A stretch of 64,000 bases of DNA. Source: Turbatrix aceti (Eukaryota; Nematoda; Chromadorea; Rhabditida; Panagrolaimidae). Position 1 is the stretch's first letter. Each line of letters starts with the position of its first letter. Location: positions 7,936,001 to 8,000,000 of the forward strand of contig OZ017766.1 of NCBI GenBank assembly GCA_963969345.1, read 5' to 3'. The position numbers were made by a program, and so were the translations under genes. The notes below the pieces were generated by a model. The model had not been told where the DNA came from. It saw nothing but the letters and a program-made list of their open reading frames with translations, and did not search any database. This document shows positions 25,701-36,377 of the stretch, piece after piece.

Positions 25701-26846
25701 ATGATCAGAATCAGTGTGATACTGTCAAAACATGTTAACAACAGTCATCAAGATAATTAATTAATTTTGACAGATAAAAGAAAAAGTTTTTTTTTCAAAA
25801 AAAAATTTCCATTTCTGAATTTTTAGAACGCATTGTAAAAGCGAACTTTGTACCCAAATTTTTTTTTAGACAGAATTTTATCAATCTTACCTCTGCCTCA
25901 CTGACAAGGAAAGTGTCAGGGTTCATTTTGGAATTTCTTCACGAAACTTTGCCAAAAGTTGGATTTTACTATGAGAAGTTTATACTGAAAAATTCAGTTG
26001 CACCGCTCATGATCTGACAGAGTTACGGTAGTCGAAAATCACGTTTTTGCCATTTTTGACGATTTTTGGCACGTTCTAGCTAAACAACTACGGCATTTTC
26101 AATATCAGGGTGTGCATCAATCGACGTAGTTTTGCATGGACAATCAGATAAAAATATAAAAATTTAGGTTTGCCACCTTAAAAAATGCCAAAATTTGCAT
26201 TCGAAAAGAGGTCACAATGCCAACATTGGTTCGGCATTTTTCAAGGTCACGACCCTACGTTATTATATTTTTATCTGATTGTCCATGCAAAACTACGTCG
26301 ATTGATGCACACCCTGATTTTGAAAATAATGTTGTTTGTTAGCTAGAACGTGCCAAAAATCGTCAAAAATGGCAAAAACGTGATTTTCGACTACCGTAAC
26401 TCTGTCAGATCATGAGCGGTGCAACTGAATTTTTCAGTATAAACTTCTCATAGTAAAATCAAACTTTTGGCAAAGTTTCGTGAAGAAATTCCAAAATGAA
26501 CCCTGACACTTTCCTTGTGAGACACGTTGATAGACGATCCAACTCAGTGGAACGATGGGCAAAAGGTTGATCCTGAAAAAAATCATTGAGGATAAAAATT
26601 GAATTTTTTACATAAAAATAAGGAAAAAAATGCGCAAAATTAGTTTTACTCAAAAAAGACAACAAAACACACCTGAACAGCTCCGGGAATATCCGTGATG
26701 CTAGATTGCCGGAAAATGGCTTTTGCCGTCGTCGTTGAATCGTAGCCATCTGAGTAGAAGACTTCATCCGGCGGATAGTTTTCCTGATTGTTGATCGATC
26801 GTTCGGGGGGACTGTTGTGATTAACATCTGTGCCGTTGAATGGCAT
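22755..26846 (-). CDS. Unrecognised multi-exon membrane protein with alternative first exons
   Basis: I do not recognise the family. The best-supported exons are 26846-26673 (MPFNGTDVNHNSPP start, ending DIPGAVQ), one from 26572 (DQPFAHRSTELDRLSTC), 24221-24164 (VSAISDSENPTNIIQDLFQ), one within about 24040-23830 (a hydrophobic FVHLWTLVFFLYRC segment) and 23156-22755 (134 codons with two or three membrane spans, LCLWSLIAMCIYSAF and STFICTPVIITTCITISWLIGIMIII, then a Ser/Gly-rich cytoplasmic-looking tail). A second ATG-bearing exon at about 24498-24351 (MYFKNMGHRNNGSP, ending SQHSQ before a GT donor) could be an alternative first exon for a shorter isoform. Exon 2 is interrupted by the palindromic element at 25905-26517. 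The acceptor and frame of the 24.0-kb exon are uncertain. Confidence 0.6.
25012..25303. mobile_element. CGAAC/GTTCG-rich hAT-like element
   Basis: It begins AAGGGTTGAGCGAAC and ends GTTCGCTCAACCCTG, an inverted pair. The flanks AACCGTAC and AACCATAT are a possible eroded 8-bp target duplication. The interior is packed with GAACGAACA-type words. A related copy is at about 46062-46525, and a fragment at 3590-3670. No coding capacity. It lies in the intron between the two proposed first exons of the membrane-protein gene. Confidence 0.6.
25905..26517. mobile_element. 613-bp palindromic transposon inserted in an exon
   Basis: Two arms of nearly 300 bases are inverted copies of each other: the left starts CAAGGAAAGTGTCAGGG, the right ends CCCTGACACTTTCCTTG. 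A centre of about 30 bases lies near 26200. TGA occurs directly outside both ends (25902-25904 and 26518-26520), suggesting a 3-bp target duplication. Removing the element plus one TGA restores, on the minus strand, ACGTGTCTCAGTGAGGCAGAG followed by GTAAGA. That is an in-frame exon end (STCLSEAE) with a strong donor. No transposase is present. Related half-elements lie at 5090-5363 and around 48470-49420. Confidence 0.85.
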
Positions 26847-28228
26847 TTTGTGGCAAAAATACAAAGAAAATGATTGGAGGGGGTTACGGTCAGTAGCAGG
26901 TGAATGCGTGTTTTTTTTGTGCTGCCGGTTAACTAAAAAAAAATTAAAAAAATGAGTAAAGCACGTGAATAAAATTTCTACAGAAACCACGCAAACGACG
27001 TAAATGGACTTTCCAATTTTGATAAACTTTTTACCCCGTCAGTACAAACACACCTGATACGAGAGAATCCCAAGAAAAAAAAATAACAGAGTGGCAACAA
27101 CCTTCAAAAAAGGAGGTGGGTTGGAGTTGTTTACGATAGATGAAACTATGTATAATACCTGTGAGCAAGGTTAGTCGACAACTGGAACATCTTTACAAAC
27201 ATACATTTTGAACACTGAGTGAGTTGTACAATTTATTGGTCAAAGAAGAAAAAAACTACGAGGGACAGCAGAAAGAAAAAAAAAGAAAAGAAATTTGAGT
27301 GACAGGTAACTTTTTCAGGTAGCACAGGTAGGAGCTTATACCGGTTGCCCAGGGAGCAGGAACAGTGAAGTGGTTCATGAACAGGACAGAATGGACGAGG
27401 ACGCCTTATCAAAAAGCAAATGAAAAAAAAAGTTTGCATTAAAAAAAAATACAGGTAAAAATTTTTTTTCTTGTGTACGGTGTTTTTTTGAAAATTGAGT
27501 TTTGTTGTAGTCAAACACGATTACGATATTCGACGTGAAATTTTTGTTAATTAATTGGTGCAAAAATTGTGTTTTGGTCAGTTCGGATCGATCTGCAAAA
27601 GAAAAAAAAAGTTCAATGTGTACGTAACCTTGCATAAAAATGATGATTTGAAATGAAATCAATGCAAACAGAAGAAGAATAATAAATAACAAGTTATGTA
27701 ACGTTATCACCGGTTGAACAAATATAAATGGACATACATAGTGGACGACTACATCGCAGCAGAAGTGGGGAAAAGTTATGGTGCACACCAACTTTTTCAC
27801 CTTCTTGCTACGACGATTCGATCTCCTTTATACCCCTCTACACCCCCTACATAGTAGATGATGAACAACACCCAATCAACTGCACACGCATGCATGCCGC
27901 GCCTCTTCTACAAGCTAGTACAAAGGCGAAAAGCGAAAACAACCAACGATGCAGGAGGCAGCGAAGATTCGACCAACGAAGAAACAAATAAATAAAAAAA
28001 ATTGTAGTAAAAAAATGGATGGTTGCAAGAAAAACAAAACACACGTGGCGTGATTGGTACCCGTATGACCAGATGGATACATAAATATGTATGTAATGTT
28101 GAGAGAAAAACATACAGGAATAATACCTGGGGGGTCAACAGGTGTTATTCATGCATGCGTCGCACGTGCATTCTGGGATGAACATGACCGAGATTATGAA
28201 TCTGAACTTCGGACGTCTGAAGATAAAA
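26847..28228. other. Gene-poor upstream region
   Basis: Presumed upstream region of the minus-strand membrane-protein gene, with poly-A/T runs and no conserved protein. The open frames at 27233-27514 and 27375-27800 (minus) are Phe/Leu-rich translations of A-runs on the plus strand. Nothing else can be supported. Confidence 0.4.
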
Positions 28229-28453
28229 ATGTTGACGTCTATTATTATACTTCTAAACATCGTTGGATCACTGACAGTGCAAGAGCAAAATCACAATATT
28301 TATAAAAATTGTCATTGCAGAAAAAACACTTTTTTTAGTATTTTACTACGTCACCGCCTTTTCCTGCAGGAGCAATCTAAAGACGACAGTTTTATGCAAC
28401 TCGAAAAAGAACGTAAAAACCAAAGATGGCAGATCGACACCGAATCAAATTGA
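28229..28453 (+). CDS. Possible 74-residue secreted peptide
   Basis: An ATG at 28229 starts MLTSIIILLNIVGSLTVQEQ, a good signal-peptide shape, followed by a polar, basic chain with two close cysteines (NCHCRKN) and a stop after QIDTESN. There are earlier in-frame ATGs (28142 onward), but they would place the hydrophobic segment internally. A TTGCAG word at 28316 could instead be a 3' splice site, so this may be an exon of something larger. No homologue recognised. Confidence 0.28.
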   Translation: MLTSIIILLNIVGSLTVQEQNHNIYKNCHCRKNTFFSILLRHRLFLQEQSKDDSFMQLEKERKNQRWQIDTESN

Positions 28454-29868
28454 TTGGCGGGAAATTTTGTTCAATGGTGCATATTTAGTATGGAAACTCG
28501 TAATTCTGTTTTTTTATCGGCAGTTTCAGCTGGGTTGATCCAGTCGAACAACGGAAGACCGAAAATTTCGATGCACAACTGTAATTTCAGAGAATATCAA
28601 TGTCAGTTTTAGGGAAGACATTTTTTACAAATATTAAAATTAGCAGTTTAAAAGTTACCAAAGCAAAAATGCCAAAAATGGCACTTTTCATTTTGGCATT
28701 GTAAATAATTTAATATCATTTTTATTTTTTAAAGATTTGCCATCAAAAAAAATTGTTAATAATTTTGAAACATTTGTCAAAAATTTTTAAAAATTTGTTA
28801 AACATTAAAAAATTTTTTTTAAATTAAAAAATGCCTACTTTGTTTGGCCTTTGATTTTGCTATCAGAAAAATTTCAAATAAAACGATCCTAAAATTAATT
28901 TAAAAAAAAATTAAAAATGTAAAAACCAACCGGAAGCGTTGTCATTTTCAAACATTTAAAAAAATTCTAAACTTAAAAAAATCTGCAAAGATGTCGGCAA
29001 TTTTCAATTAAAAATGAACAAAAAGAACATAGAAACACAAACCAAACCAAAAATAAACAAATGAGCAAACATCACCGTTTCCCTTGGTGGCGCGTATTGT
29101 GATCCGATATTTATAATAGTTTAGAAAATTCAGTTTAGTTTAGACCGAAAAAAAACAAGTCCCTGTTCGACTAAACCAAACATACATCCGCGGGTAAAAA
29201 TCTCCTTGATCTCTGTCAAAATCGATACATAGAACATAACTGGACAACGCTGTGAAGAGCTTTTGGGATGAAAAAAAACAAAAGTTTTACCAGCACGATC
29301 CATTTTGTTCCTCTCAGATAATTGAGGAGAGCGAGAGGTCATCGACCGGAGCTTGCCACGCGTTTTTCGGACAATTCTGGGTCAAACGATTCCAATGAGT
29401 GCGTTCGCATTGGTTTTTCACGTGGACAGCGGCAGCGGCTGCGCGAGAGGATGTTCGGATCATCCGGAGAATCTTTCATCCCACCGTCTTGGATCTGGCT
29501 GGCGTGCAAGTTTTTTCCTCTCTCATCTGTTTGTTCATATCTAGTTTTGTTTTGTTTTGTTTTCAGTCACTGCCAATGCCGACGCACTCCCCCCCTCCAA
29601 CAACTCCCATAAATCCGATCCGCGGTCAAAGCACAATTTTTGTGCTCACAACAGCAGCGTAATGGGTGGTCTGTTTTCGGTGCACGATTGCCGCAATGGC
29701 GGGGGGGGGGGGGGGGGGCGGGGGGCTGTTTGCTCTGACGCTTTTAGATCAAAGATCTGTTATGCATAAATATTGGAAAGGATGCAAAACGGGAATTTTT
29801 ATGCCAATTTTTCAGATTTTTAAATTTAAAAAATATGGAAAATGAGAGAGTCCACGAGTTACCTGGAT
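28454..29868. other. AT-rich region with one GC-richer island
   Basis: Mostly AT-rich. The island at about 29300-29700 has more balanced composition and possible splice signals (CTCTCAG near 29319; GTGCAAG near 29501 paired with TTTTCAG near 29569). Its open frames do not resemble any family I know, and it ends in a G-run at 29701-29718. It could hold one or two exons of an unrecognised gene or be regulatory. Confidence 0.3.
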
Positions 29869-30279
29869 CAGAGATGGCAGATCAGATCATTTGCTCATGA
29901 TCTGATCTGGATTATCTGCGATCTGATCTGATATACCAGTGATCCGATCTGGATTATCTGCGATCTGATCTGATATACCAGTGATCTGATCTAGATTATC
30001 TGCGATCTGATCTGATCTGATCTGACTCGACCCAGCCCAAAATCTCGGAATTTAGGATTCAGGTTCCCGAAAACACTGGTTTCGACGCGAAAAGTGAAAT
30101 ATAATTTTTTTTTTGTTGAGAACTATCGTATTCTTCGAAAAACAAGCAATGCAGACGTGTTTGAAGTTGTAAAATTTTAAATTTCTAGTGATCTGATCTG
30201 GATTATCTGTGATCTGACCTGATCTGATCTGATCTATGAGCTGATCTGATCCAAAAAGTGATCTGATCTGCCATCTCTG
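29869..30279. mobile_element. Nonautonomous hAT-like element built on GATCTGATCTG repeats (copy 1), 411 bp
   Basis: Termini CAGAGATGGCAGATCAGATC and its inverse GATCTGATCTGCCATCTCTG are flanked by an exact 8-bp direct repeat, ACCTGGAT (29861-29868 and 30280-30287). Subterminal zones on both sides are arrays of GATCTGATCTG with spacers such as GATTATCTGCGATCTG. The centre (ACTCGACCCAGCCCAAAATC onward) is non-repetitive and shared with the copy at 36896-37372. No ORF is intact. The 8-bp duplication and CAGAG terminus place it with hAT elements. Confidence 0.92.
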
Positions 30280-30287
30280 ACCTGGAT

Positions 30288-31293
30288 TCATATGAGATGC
30301 CGGCCGTTTGTTGATGCACGCGCAATGAATACATACTAAATATTGCCCAAGGCAAACTTCAACAAAAATTATCGCACGTTTCTTCTTATTTTTTTTAATT
30401 TTACAGGGATTTCGGAAATAAATAATTTTCGGGAAACCTTCTGGCTGACCGAGAAATCCCGTCAGTGCAACCGTGACTCACATCAATATTTTTTTTAATT
30501 TGAAAAACAAAACATTAAAAAATGTAATAATCAATTTCGGCTGTTAATAAAAATTAGATTATAAAAAAAAAATAAAAAAAAAATCAACGACCGAAATTTA
30601 TCCATTAAAGGATGTTCGATTTGTGGCTTGGGCCTGGTGGATTTTAAAAAAAATTGTTTTTAGCACAACTTGACAAAGTTGGGGTGAAAAAGATGTTCTT
30701 AACGACCTCGAAGCTTATTGCCTTGAGCAATGACTCAAAATGTTTGTCGATAGTTTTTATTTATTATTCATGAAAAATTATTTTACCGTTGTTTATTCAA
30801 AATTCAGTTTTTTACATAAAAAATTAATTTTTGAACAAATCACAAATTTCGAATTTTTTCCCAAATTTATTTTTTTTAAATTAAAATAATGGCGCAGAAA
30901 TTTTTATACATGTTAAAAAAATAATTGGGGGACTGCCGACCCCATTTTTTTCATACAGAAACCAACGAAATTTTAGATTTATAATTTGTTTGCAAAAAAT
31001 GTTCGAGATTTTTGAGTAAGTATTGTTTGTGTTTCACAATTCGTTTTGTTTTAATATTTTTTATTGTTCCATACCCCTCGATTTCGTTGAAAACCCGTCA
31101 AAAACAGATTGAATGGTATGTGTAATTGACTAGCATCGTAATAAGGAACGCCAGTATTTTACGTGCAACTTTCAAGAAGTAAACAATTTATTGTGTTGAT
31201 TACTTGAAAGCTATGCATACGTGTAATAAATATAGTTTGTGCGAAGGAGGTGTGGTCCTGGTGCTGCACACACTAGACGCTCGTTTTCAGGCG
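30288..31293. other. AT-rich spacer before the GST cluster
   Basis: No gene supported. The last 100 bases are the promoter region of the first GST (TATAAAA at 31294-31300). Confidence 0.5.
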
Positions 31294-31300
31294 TATAAAA
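31294..31300 (+). promoter_or_regulatory. TATA box of the plus-strand GST
   Basis: TATAAAA in a GC-rich setting (GCGTATAAAAGCCGCG), 86 bases before the ATG at 31380. The 5' UTR that follows (CTGCTGTATTTGTGCTG) is closely matched by the 5' UTR of the minus-strand GST starting at 37540, so these two genes share promoter ancestry. Confidence 0.7.
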
Positions 31301-31379
31301 GCCGCGAGCTTCCCTCGCAGCGTACGTAAACCACATCACTCACTCTGCTGTATTTGTGCTGTTTGTTCTGTTCTGAATC

Positions 31380-32520
31380 ATGGTTAAGTATACTCTCAGC
31401 TATTTCGACCTCCGTGGCCTCGGTGAAACCGCACGTCTTCTCTTCAACTACGCTGGAGTCGAATTCACGGACAACCGAGTGAAGCGTGAAGACTGGCCTG
31501 AACTCAAGCCAAGTGAGTAATTTGGAGCCAAAATTAAATACGTTCGAATTTAAATTTCGGACCGAATAAAGCATTTCAAATTCAAAAAAATGAAACCAAA
31601 TTCGGAGCCTAAAAAAACCTAAAAAGTTTCGTAAAAAAATTGTATAGTAGAATCAAAATTTCAAAAAACGTTAAAAATTAAATTCGACGCTAGAATTTTT
31701 TAAAACAAAAAAAAAATACGAGTACAAATTTTAAATTTGGCGCCAAAAAAGTTTTAAAATTTTAATTTGGCGCCAAAATAGAATTAAAATTTTTGATTAA
31801 GCGCCAATATTTTTTTTTTATTTTAACTTGGCACAAAAATGGAATTCATAAATTTTTGATGTGGCGCCAAAAATAAATTCAAATTCAAATTTACCTCCAA
31901 AATTTAGTTCAAATTTTAAAATGAGCGCCAAATTCAAATTTCGCCCCAATTTTACGTTTTGCAACAAAAAAAATCGTAAAAAATAATACATTTAAAAAAA
32001 GTTTGAAAATTACGATTTATTCGTTCTTACAGAAACTCCCACCGGCAAAGTCCCGACTCTTCAAGTTGACGATTTCGTCCTCGTCGAATCCTTTGCCATT
32101 TACCAATTCCTTGCCCGCCGCTTCAACTTGGCCGGCGCCGATGAATTCGAACAGGCAACAGCCCTGTCTGTGGCTGACACATTCCGCGACAGACTCCGGG
32201 AAGCGCGGCCGTACACGGCAGTCGTTGCTGGCTTTGCCGAAGGCAACAAGGACGAGCTGTACAAAACAGTGTACGTCCCAGTCCGCGAGGCTACATTCCC
32301 GTACATCGAAAGCGCGCTTGAAAAATCCGGCAGTGGATTTGTTGTCAAATCTGGAGTTACCTGGGCGGATTTCTTCATCGCGGAAAGCATTTTGACGACG
32401 GTTGGAATTGATCCGGAATTTGCAACGCGTTATCCCAAGCTTGTGGAATACCAAAAACGTGTTCACTCGCTTCCGAAAATCAAGAATTACGTCGCTTCTC
32501 GTCAACAGTCGCCGATCTGA
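31380..32520 (+). CDS. Sigma-like glutathione S-transferase (GST-A)
   Basis: Exons 31380-31512 and 32033-32520 give 206 residues, the normal length for a cytosolic GST of the nematode sigma/prostaglandin-D-synthase-like class. It conjugates glutathione to electrophiles or hydroperoxides as a cytosolic dimer. The N-terminal thioredoxin-like domain has the catalytic Tyr of LSYFDLRG, then ETARLLFNYAGVEFTDNRV, TPTGKVPTLQVDDFVLVESFAI with the glutathione-binding Glu-Ser, then an all-helical C-terminal domain ending LPKIKNYVASRQQSPI. It is the only plus-strand member and is divergent from the four-gene minus-strand array that follows. Intron 1 is at the same place and phase in all copies. The paralogous EFEQATALSVADTFRD block is near identical across the array. 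Confidence 0.93.
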
Positions 32521-33194
32521 TTTGAAATTTTTGAAAATTTCATCGTTGAAAAATTCTCTGTGATTACATATTTATGCACACTTTTTCTAATTTTAAATTT
32601 ACAACTGTTTTTTTGAAATTGTGCATTAAATTTTGATCGATTAAACAATAAATATTACTCGGACGAAAATTTAGCAGTAAACATTTACCCAGGTGAGACA
32701 GACATAGCGAGCACAAAAATTTCTGCAGAAACACAAAAAGTGGTACTAGTCAACAGAAAAAAACGAGGTGGTCGCTCGGTAACCATAGGGACGGAGACAG
32801 GTGGAGGCAGACACCTGTGCTCACTCTGGCAGTCTCCATCTCGGTGACGAATATGATACATCAGATTTTTGTTCTGTTCATGTATCTTCCGCTTGGTATA
32901 CAAATATTTTTTTGATCTCTTTTCTTGTTCAACCTTGAAAATAAAAAAAATTACGTCATCTCACCTGTAAACAAATAAATACGAAAAATTTTTTTTTTGC
33001 AAGAAACAAATCCTATTTATTGTTTATTGCGGAACTGCAACTTGATCTGTAGCCTTTTGTTTTTTTTATTTGCATTGGTAGATAAAAAATTTTTGTTTGT
33101 TTTATTATACTTTTCAACGAAAAATTTGTTCACTATCATTTATTCAACCGACAGTTCACTTATCACTGCATCATGAATCATAATTTGGTGTCCA
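32521..33194. other. Spacer between GST-A and a GST remnant
   Basis: Holds the GST-A 3' end (AATAAATATT near 32646) and non-coding sequence. A short open frame on the minus strand at 32685-32903 has no family resemblance. Confidence 0.5.
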
Positions 33195-33325
33195 TTAGGC
33201 AAGAGTCTGCTTGCGAGTCGCGATGTAATCTTTGATCCGAGGCAGAGCATACATAGACACGCTTCTGATAAGCCACAAGATCGGGATGAATTTTTTCAAA
33301 TGCTCTGAATTGTAAAAATGCTTCC
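33195..33325 (-). pseudogene. GST C-terminal fragment
   Basis: The minus strand shows the degraded 3' end of a GST second exon. Pieces correspond to FEK.HPDLVAYQKRV, then a small insertion and frame change (MYAL), then PRIKDYIATRKQTLA and a stop at 33195-33197. Nothing upstream of the last 40 or so codons is left. It lies downstream of GST-B and testifies to a sixth second exon in this array. Confidence 0.85.
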
Positions 33326-33534
33326 TGCAACTATCTATTATGTATTATTACGAACAAAACACAAAAATTACACATACTGTATTCAAATTTTTTTTTAATC
33401 TGACTTTGCTGTCATGTTTTCTCTCTTTCATCAATCTTTTATCATTTTTCTGAACTGAAAATTTATTCATCCTTATATTCGTCAATAATATTAAATAATT
33501 AATACATTTATTAAAAATTGTAATTTTACATTTT

Positions 33535-34376
33535 TCAAACAAGAAGCAGCTTCCGATTTGCAATGTAATCCTTGATCTGTGGCAGATCAAGCACGCGCTT
33601 CTGATAATCCACAATCTTCGGATAAAGTTTCTCAAACTCCGGATCAATAAATTTCATCGTCACAATGGAATCTGCGATAAAGAAATCTGCCCAGGTGACG
33701 CCAGATTTGACAACAAATCCACTTCCGGATTTGTCAAGAACTTTTTGAAGCCAAGGAAAAGTCGAGTCGCGGGAGGGGATAAGAACTGATTTGTACAGTT
33801 CATCCTTGTTTCCTTCTTCTAAACCGGCGGCTACTCTCTTATACGGGCGATTTTCTGCCCACTTGTCACGGAATGTATCGGCGACGGAAAGGGCGGTTGC
33901 TTGTTCGAATTCATCGGCACCTGCGAGGCCAAAACGGTGGGCTAGGAATTGGTAGATGGCGAAAGATTCGACGAGGACAAAGTCGTCGACTTCGAGGATG
34001 GGAAGTCTGCCTGTGGGCGTGGCTGTAATCAAGGAAACGGATTAATGACAATTTTCGATTTTTTTAGAATTATCTACTTTTTATAATTTTTTTTAGCTAA
34101 CTGAATTTGAATACATTTTTGGCGCTCAATTCAAATTTTGAATTTTGTTCCAAATTTGGCATAGAAATTTTTTGGCGCTAATTTCGATCTTTATTTGAAG
34201 TCAAATTTAAATTTGAACATAATTTTGGCTCTAAATTACTAACTTGGCTTGAGGGCAGGCCACTCCTCAAAAGTAATTCTTTTGTCGGTGAATGCAACTC
34301 CGGCGTAGGTAAACAGAAGACGCGCGGGTTCTCCGAGAGCACGGACATCGAAGTAGGTGAGCGTGTACTTGACCAT
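33535..34376 (-). CDS. Sigma-like glutathione S-transferase (GST-B), apparently chimeric
   Basis: Exons 34376-34244 and 34022-33535 give 206 residues. Exon 1 encodes MVKYTLTYFDVRALGEPARL, with catalytic Tyr in LTYF. It is almost identical to exon 1 of the gene at 38716, as are its promoter (TTTTATATACCCCTCGAT) and intron. Exon 2, however (HRFGLAGADEFEQ, FPWLQKVLDKSG), is closer to the gene at 36142-35238. The C-terminus NRKLLLV departs from the usual RKQTPx. The 221-nt intron is the shared duplicated one. Role as for the other members: glutathione conjugation in the cytosol. The chimera suggests a block copy or gene conversion within the array. Confidence 0.92.
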
Positions 34377-34651
34377 GATTCTTCACAAAACCTCTGATAA
34401 AATCTAACAAGTGATGTTTTCTGAATGGCGATCATCTCTGTTTTATATACCCCTCGATAGAGGCGGATTTTTCATCTTGCACAATAAAGCATAAAAAATA
34501 ATCACATTATCAGTATCACAAATGACTATCGGAGTTTACACATGTTATCTGTGAGCGAGCAAACAACATTTATACGTGTATGTAATTTGTGAACAAGTTT
34601 GCAGAAAAACAAAAAAAAGGTAAAAGTGATAATTTATTGTGGCAGTGTTTT

Positions 34652-34705
34652 TTAAGAAATACGGTGATTAAGGACCATTTCCAGCATTAGGGGGTACGAA
34701 TGATA
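34652..34705 (-). pseudogene. Duplicated tail of the lipase gene
   Basis: The minus strand encodes YHSYPLMLEMVLNHRIS plus stop, the last 17 or so codons of the lipase at 39122-41017 (which ends YHSYPIMLEMVLNHRIP). The 3' flank matches 39010-39121. This marks the edge of the block that carried GST exon 1 and its promoter to a second site. Similarity stops abruptly at about 34705 / 39175. Confidence 0.92.
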
Positions 34706-34759
34706 CTATGTATAAATTTTAGAAAGTGGCTGCAAAGCAAATTTTTTTTTAAAACTTAC

Positions 34760-34892
34760 TTCGCTTGATCGAAGGCCAATCTTCTAATTGGATCCTTTTG
34801 TCAGTAAATTCGATTCCAGCGTATTTGAAGAGAATCCGTGCGGTCTCGCCACGACTTCGGACGTCAAAGTAGGTGAGTGTGTACTTAACCAT
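34760..34892 (-). CDS. Orphan or alternative first exon of a GST
   Basis: An intact 133-nt first exon (ATG at 34892; MVKYTLTYFDVRSRGETARI onward; phase-1 donor A|GTAAGT at 34759) with its own upstream TATA-like GGTTTTATACTTT near 34940. No second exon lies between it and the next first exon at 34376. It either splices across GST-B exon 1 to the second exon at 34022, which is phase-compatible and would give a GST-B isoform with a different glutathione site, or it is a dead remnant separated from its second exon by the inserted duplicated block. Confidence 0.6.
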
Positions 34893-35237
34893 GATATTCA
34901 ACAAGAAATGAAAACACCATAAATGATTTTTATTTCTGGTTTTATACTTTTCGGGGAGGGGTAGAGGTAAATATTTTCGATCCTCCCCGGGAAAGCACAA
35001 AAAAGACACAGAATTTCAAATCATCATTTCTTCAAACCATCATAAATATATACAAAGTGTATTTTGACACTTATAAATATTAGTAAGTAAACAAACACCG
35101 TCCAAATCCAATGTTGCTGTAGTTTTTTATTTTTTTATTTTTTTCCAGGATGGTTGTTGTTTGGAAAAATTTTTGTTCGTTGTTATCATTTATTCAATCG
35201 ACAGATTATTTTTCATTGAATCATTATTTGACAACAA

Positions 35238-36142
35238 TTAGAGAGGGGTCTGTTTGCGAGTCGCGATGTAATCTTTGATCTGTGGCAGAGAGTGAACACG
35301 CTTTTCATATTCCACAAGCGCAGGATATTTTTTTTCAAACTCCGGATCAAGACCTTGAATTGTCACAATGCTCTCCGAAATAAAGAAATCAGCCCAGGTG
35401 ACACCGGATTTGACAATAAAGCCACTTCCGGATTTGTCAAGAGTTTTTTGAAGCCAAGGAAAAATCGAATCGCGGGCGGGGATCAGAGCTGATTTGTACA
35501 GCTCGTCCTTGTTTCCTTCCTCGAATCCGGTGGCAGCAACGATATACGGACGCGTCTCTTTCCATCCGTCACGGAATGTGTCGGCGACGGAAAGGGCGGT
35601 TGCTTGTTCGAATTCATCGGCACCTGCGAGGCCAAAACGGCGGGCTAGGAATTGGTTGATTGCGAAGGATTCGACGAGGACGAAGTCGTCGACTTCGAGA
35701 ATGGGAAGTTTGCCGGTAAGCGTGGCTGTAAACAAAATTGAGGTTTAGGGGTCGTTGAAATCAAAATCAAAAACAAAAATCTAAAGGGCAGAAATAAGTT
35801 CAAAAATCATATTTGCGAATAAATTTTTTTTTTAATTGTTCAAATTTTAAAAAAATTTTAAAAATTAAAAAAAAAATTTTTACGTTAATTAAAAAAAATT
35901 TTTTTTTAAACAATTTTTTTTAATTTTTTTAATTTTTTTAATTTTTTTAAATTTTAAAGATTAATCGGGAGCTTAATCAATTATTTTTTTGGTTGAAATA
36001 AAAACTTACTTGGCTTGATAGAAGGCCACTCTTCAAATTGGATCCTTTTATCAGTAAATTCGACTCCAGCGTAGTTGAAAAGTACGCGCGCGGTTTCTCC
36101 AAAACCCCGGAGGTCAAAATAGGTGAGCGTATATTTTACCAT
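35238..36142 (-). CDS. Sigma-like glutathione S-transferase (GST-D)
   Basis: Exons 36142-36010 and 35725-35238, 206 residues. It has LTYFDLRGFGETARVLF with the catalytic Tyr, LPILEVDDFVLVESFAINQF for the glutathione site (Asn where the others have Tyr after AI), and an intact helical domain ending LPQIKDYIATRKQTPL. The intron (284 nt) is a plain poly-A/T tract. It is third of the minus-strand genes counting from the lipase. Confidence 0.93.
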
Positions 36143-36377
36143 TGTTCACGACAAAAAAAAATAAAAGAACGAACTTTACTCTTAAATTATTTTATTTTTA
36201 TACTCAGGTAACAACGATGGATTATCCCGGGGTTCCTCCCCTGAAAAGTGCACAGAATAAATAAACAGACAAGAGATCAAAAATTATTCATTGTCTGCAC
36301 ACACTTTTGTTCCAATTGTTCATTTTATTCAACCGACAGATCAGTTATCACTGACATGAATAATAATTGCACACCTG

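Noticed and set aside
27233..27800. Phe/Leu-rich minus-strand frames that look like membrane proteins
   Set aside because: Produced by A-runs on the plus strand; no conserved motif, signal or splice structure.
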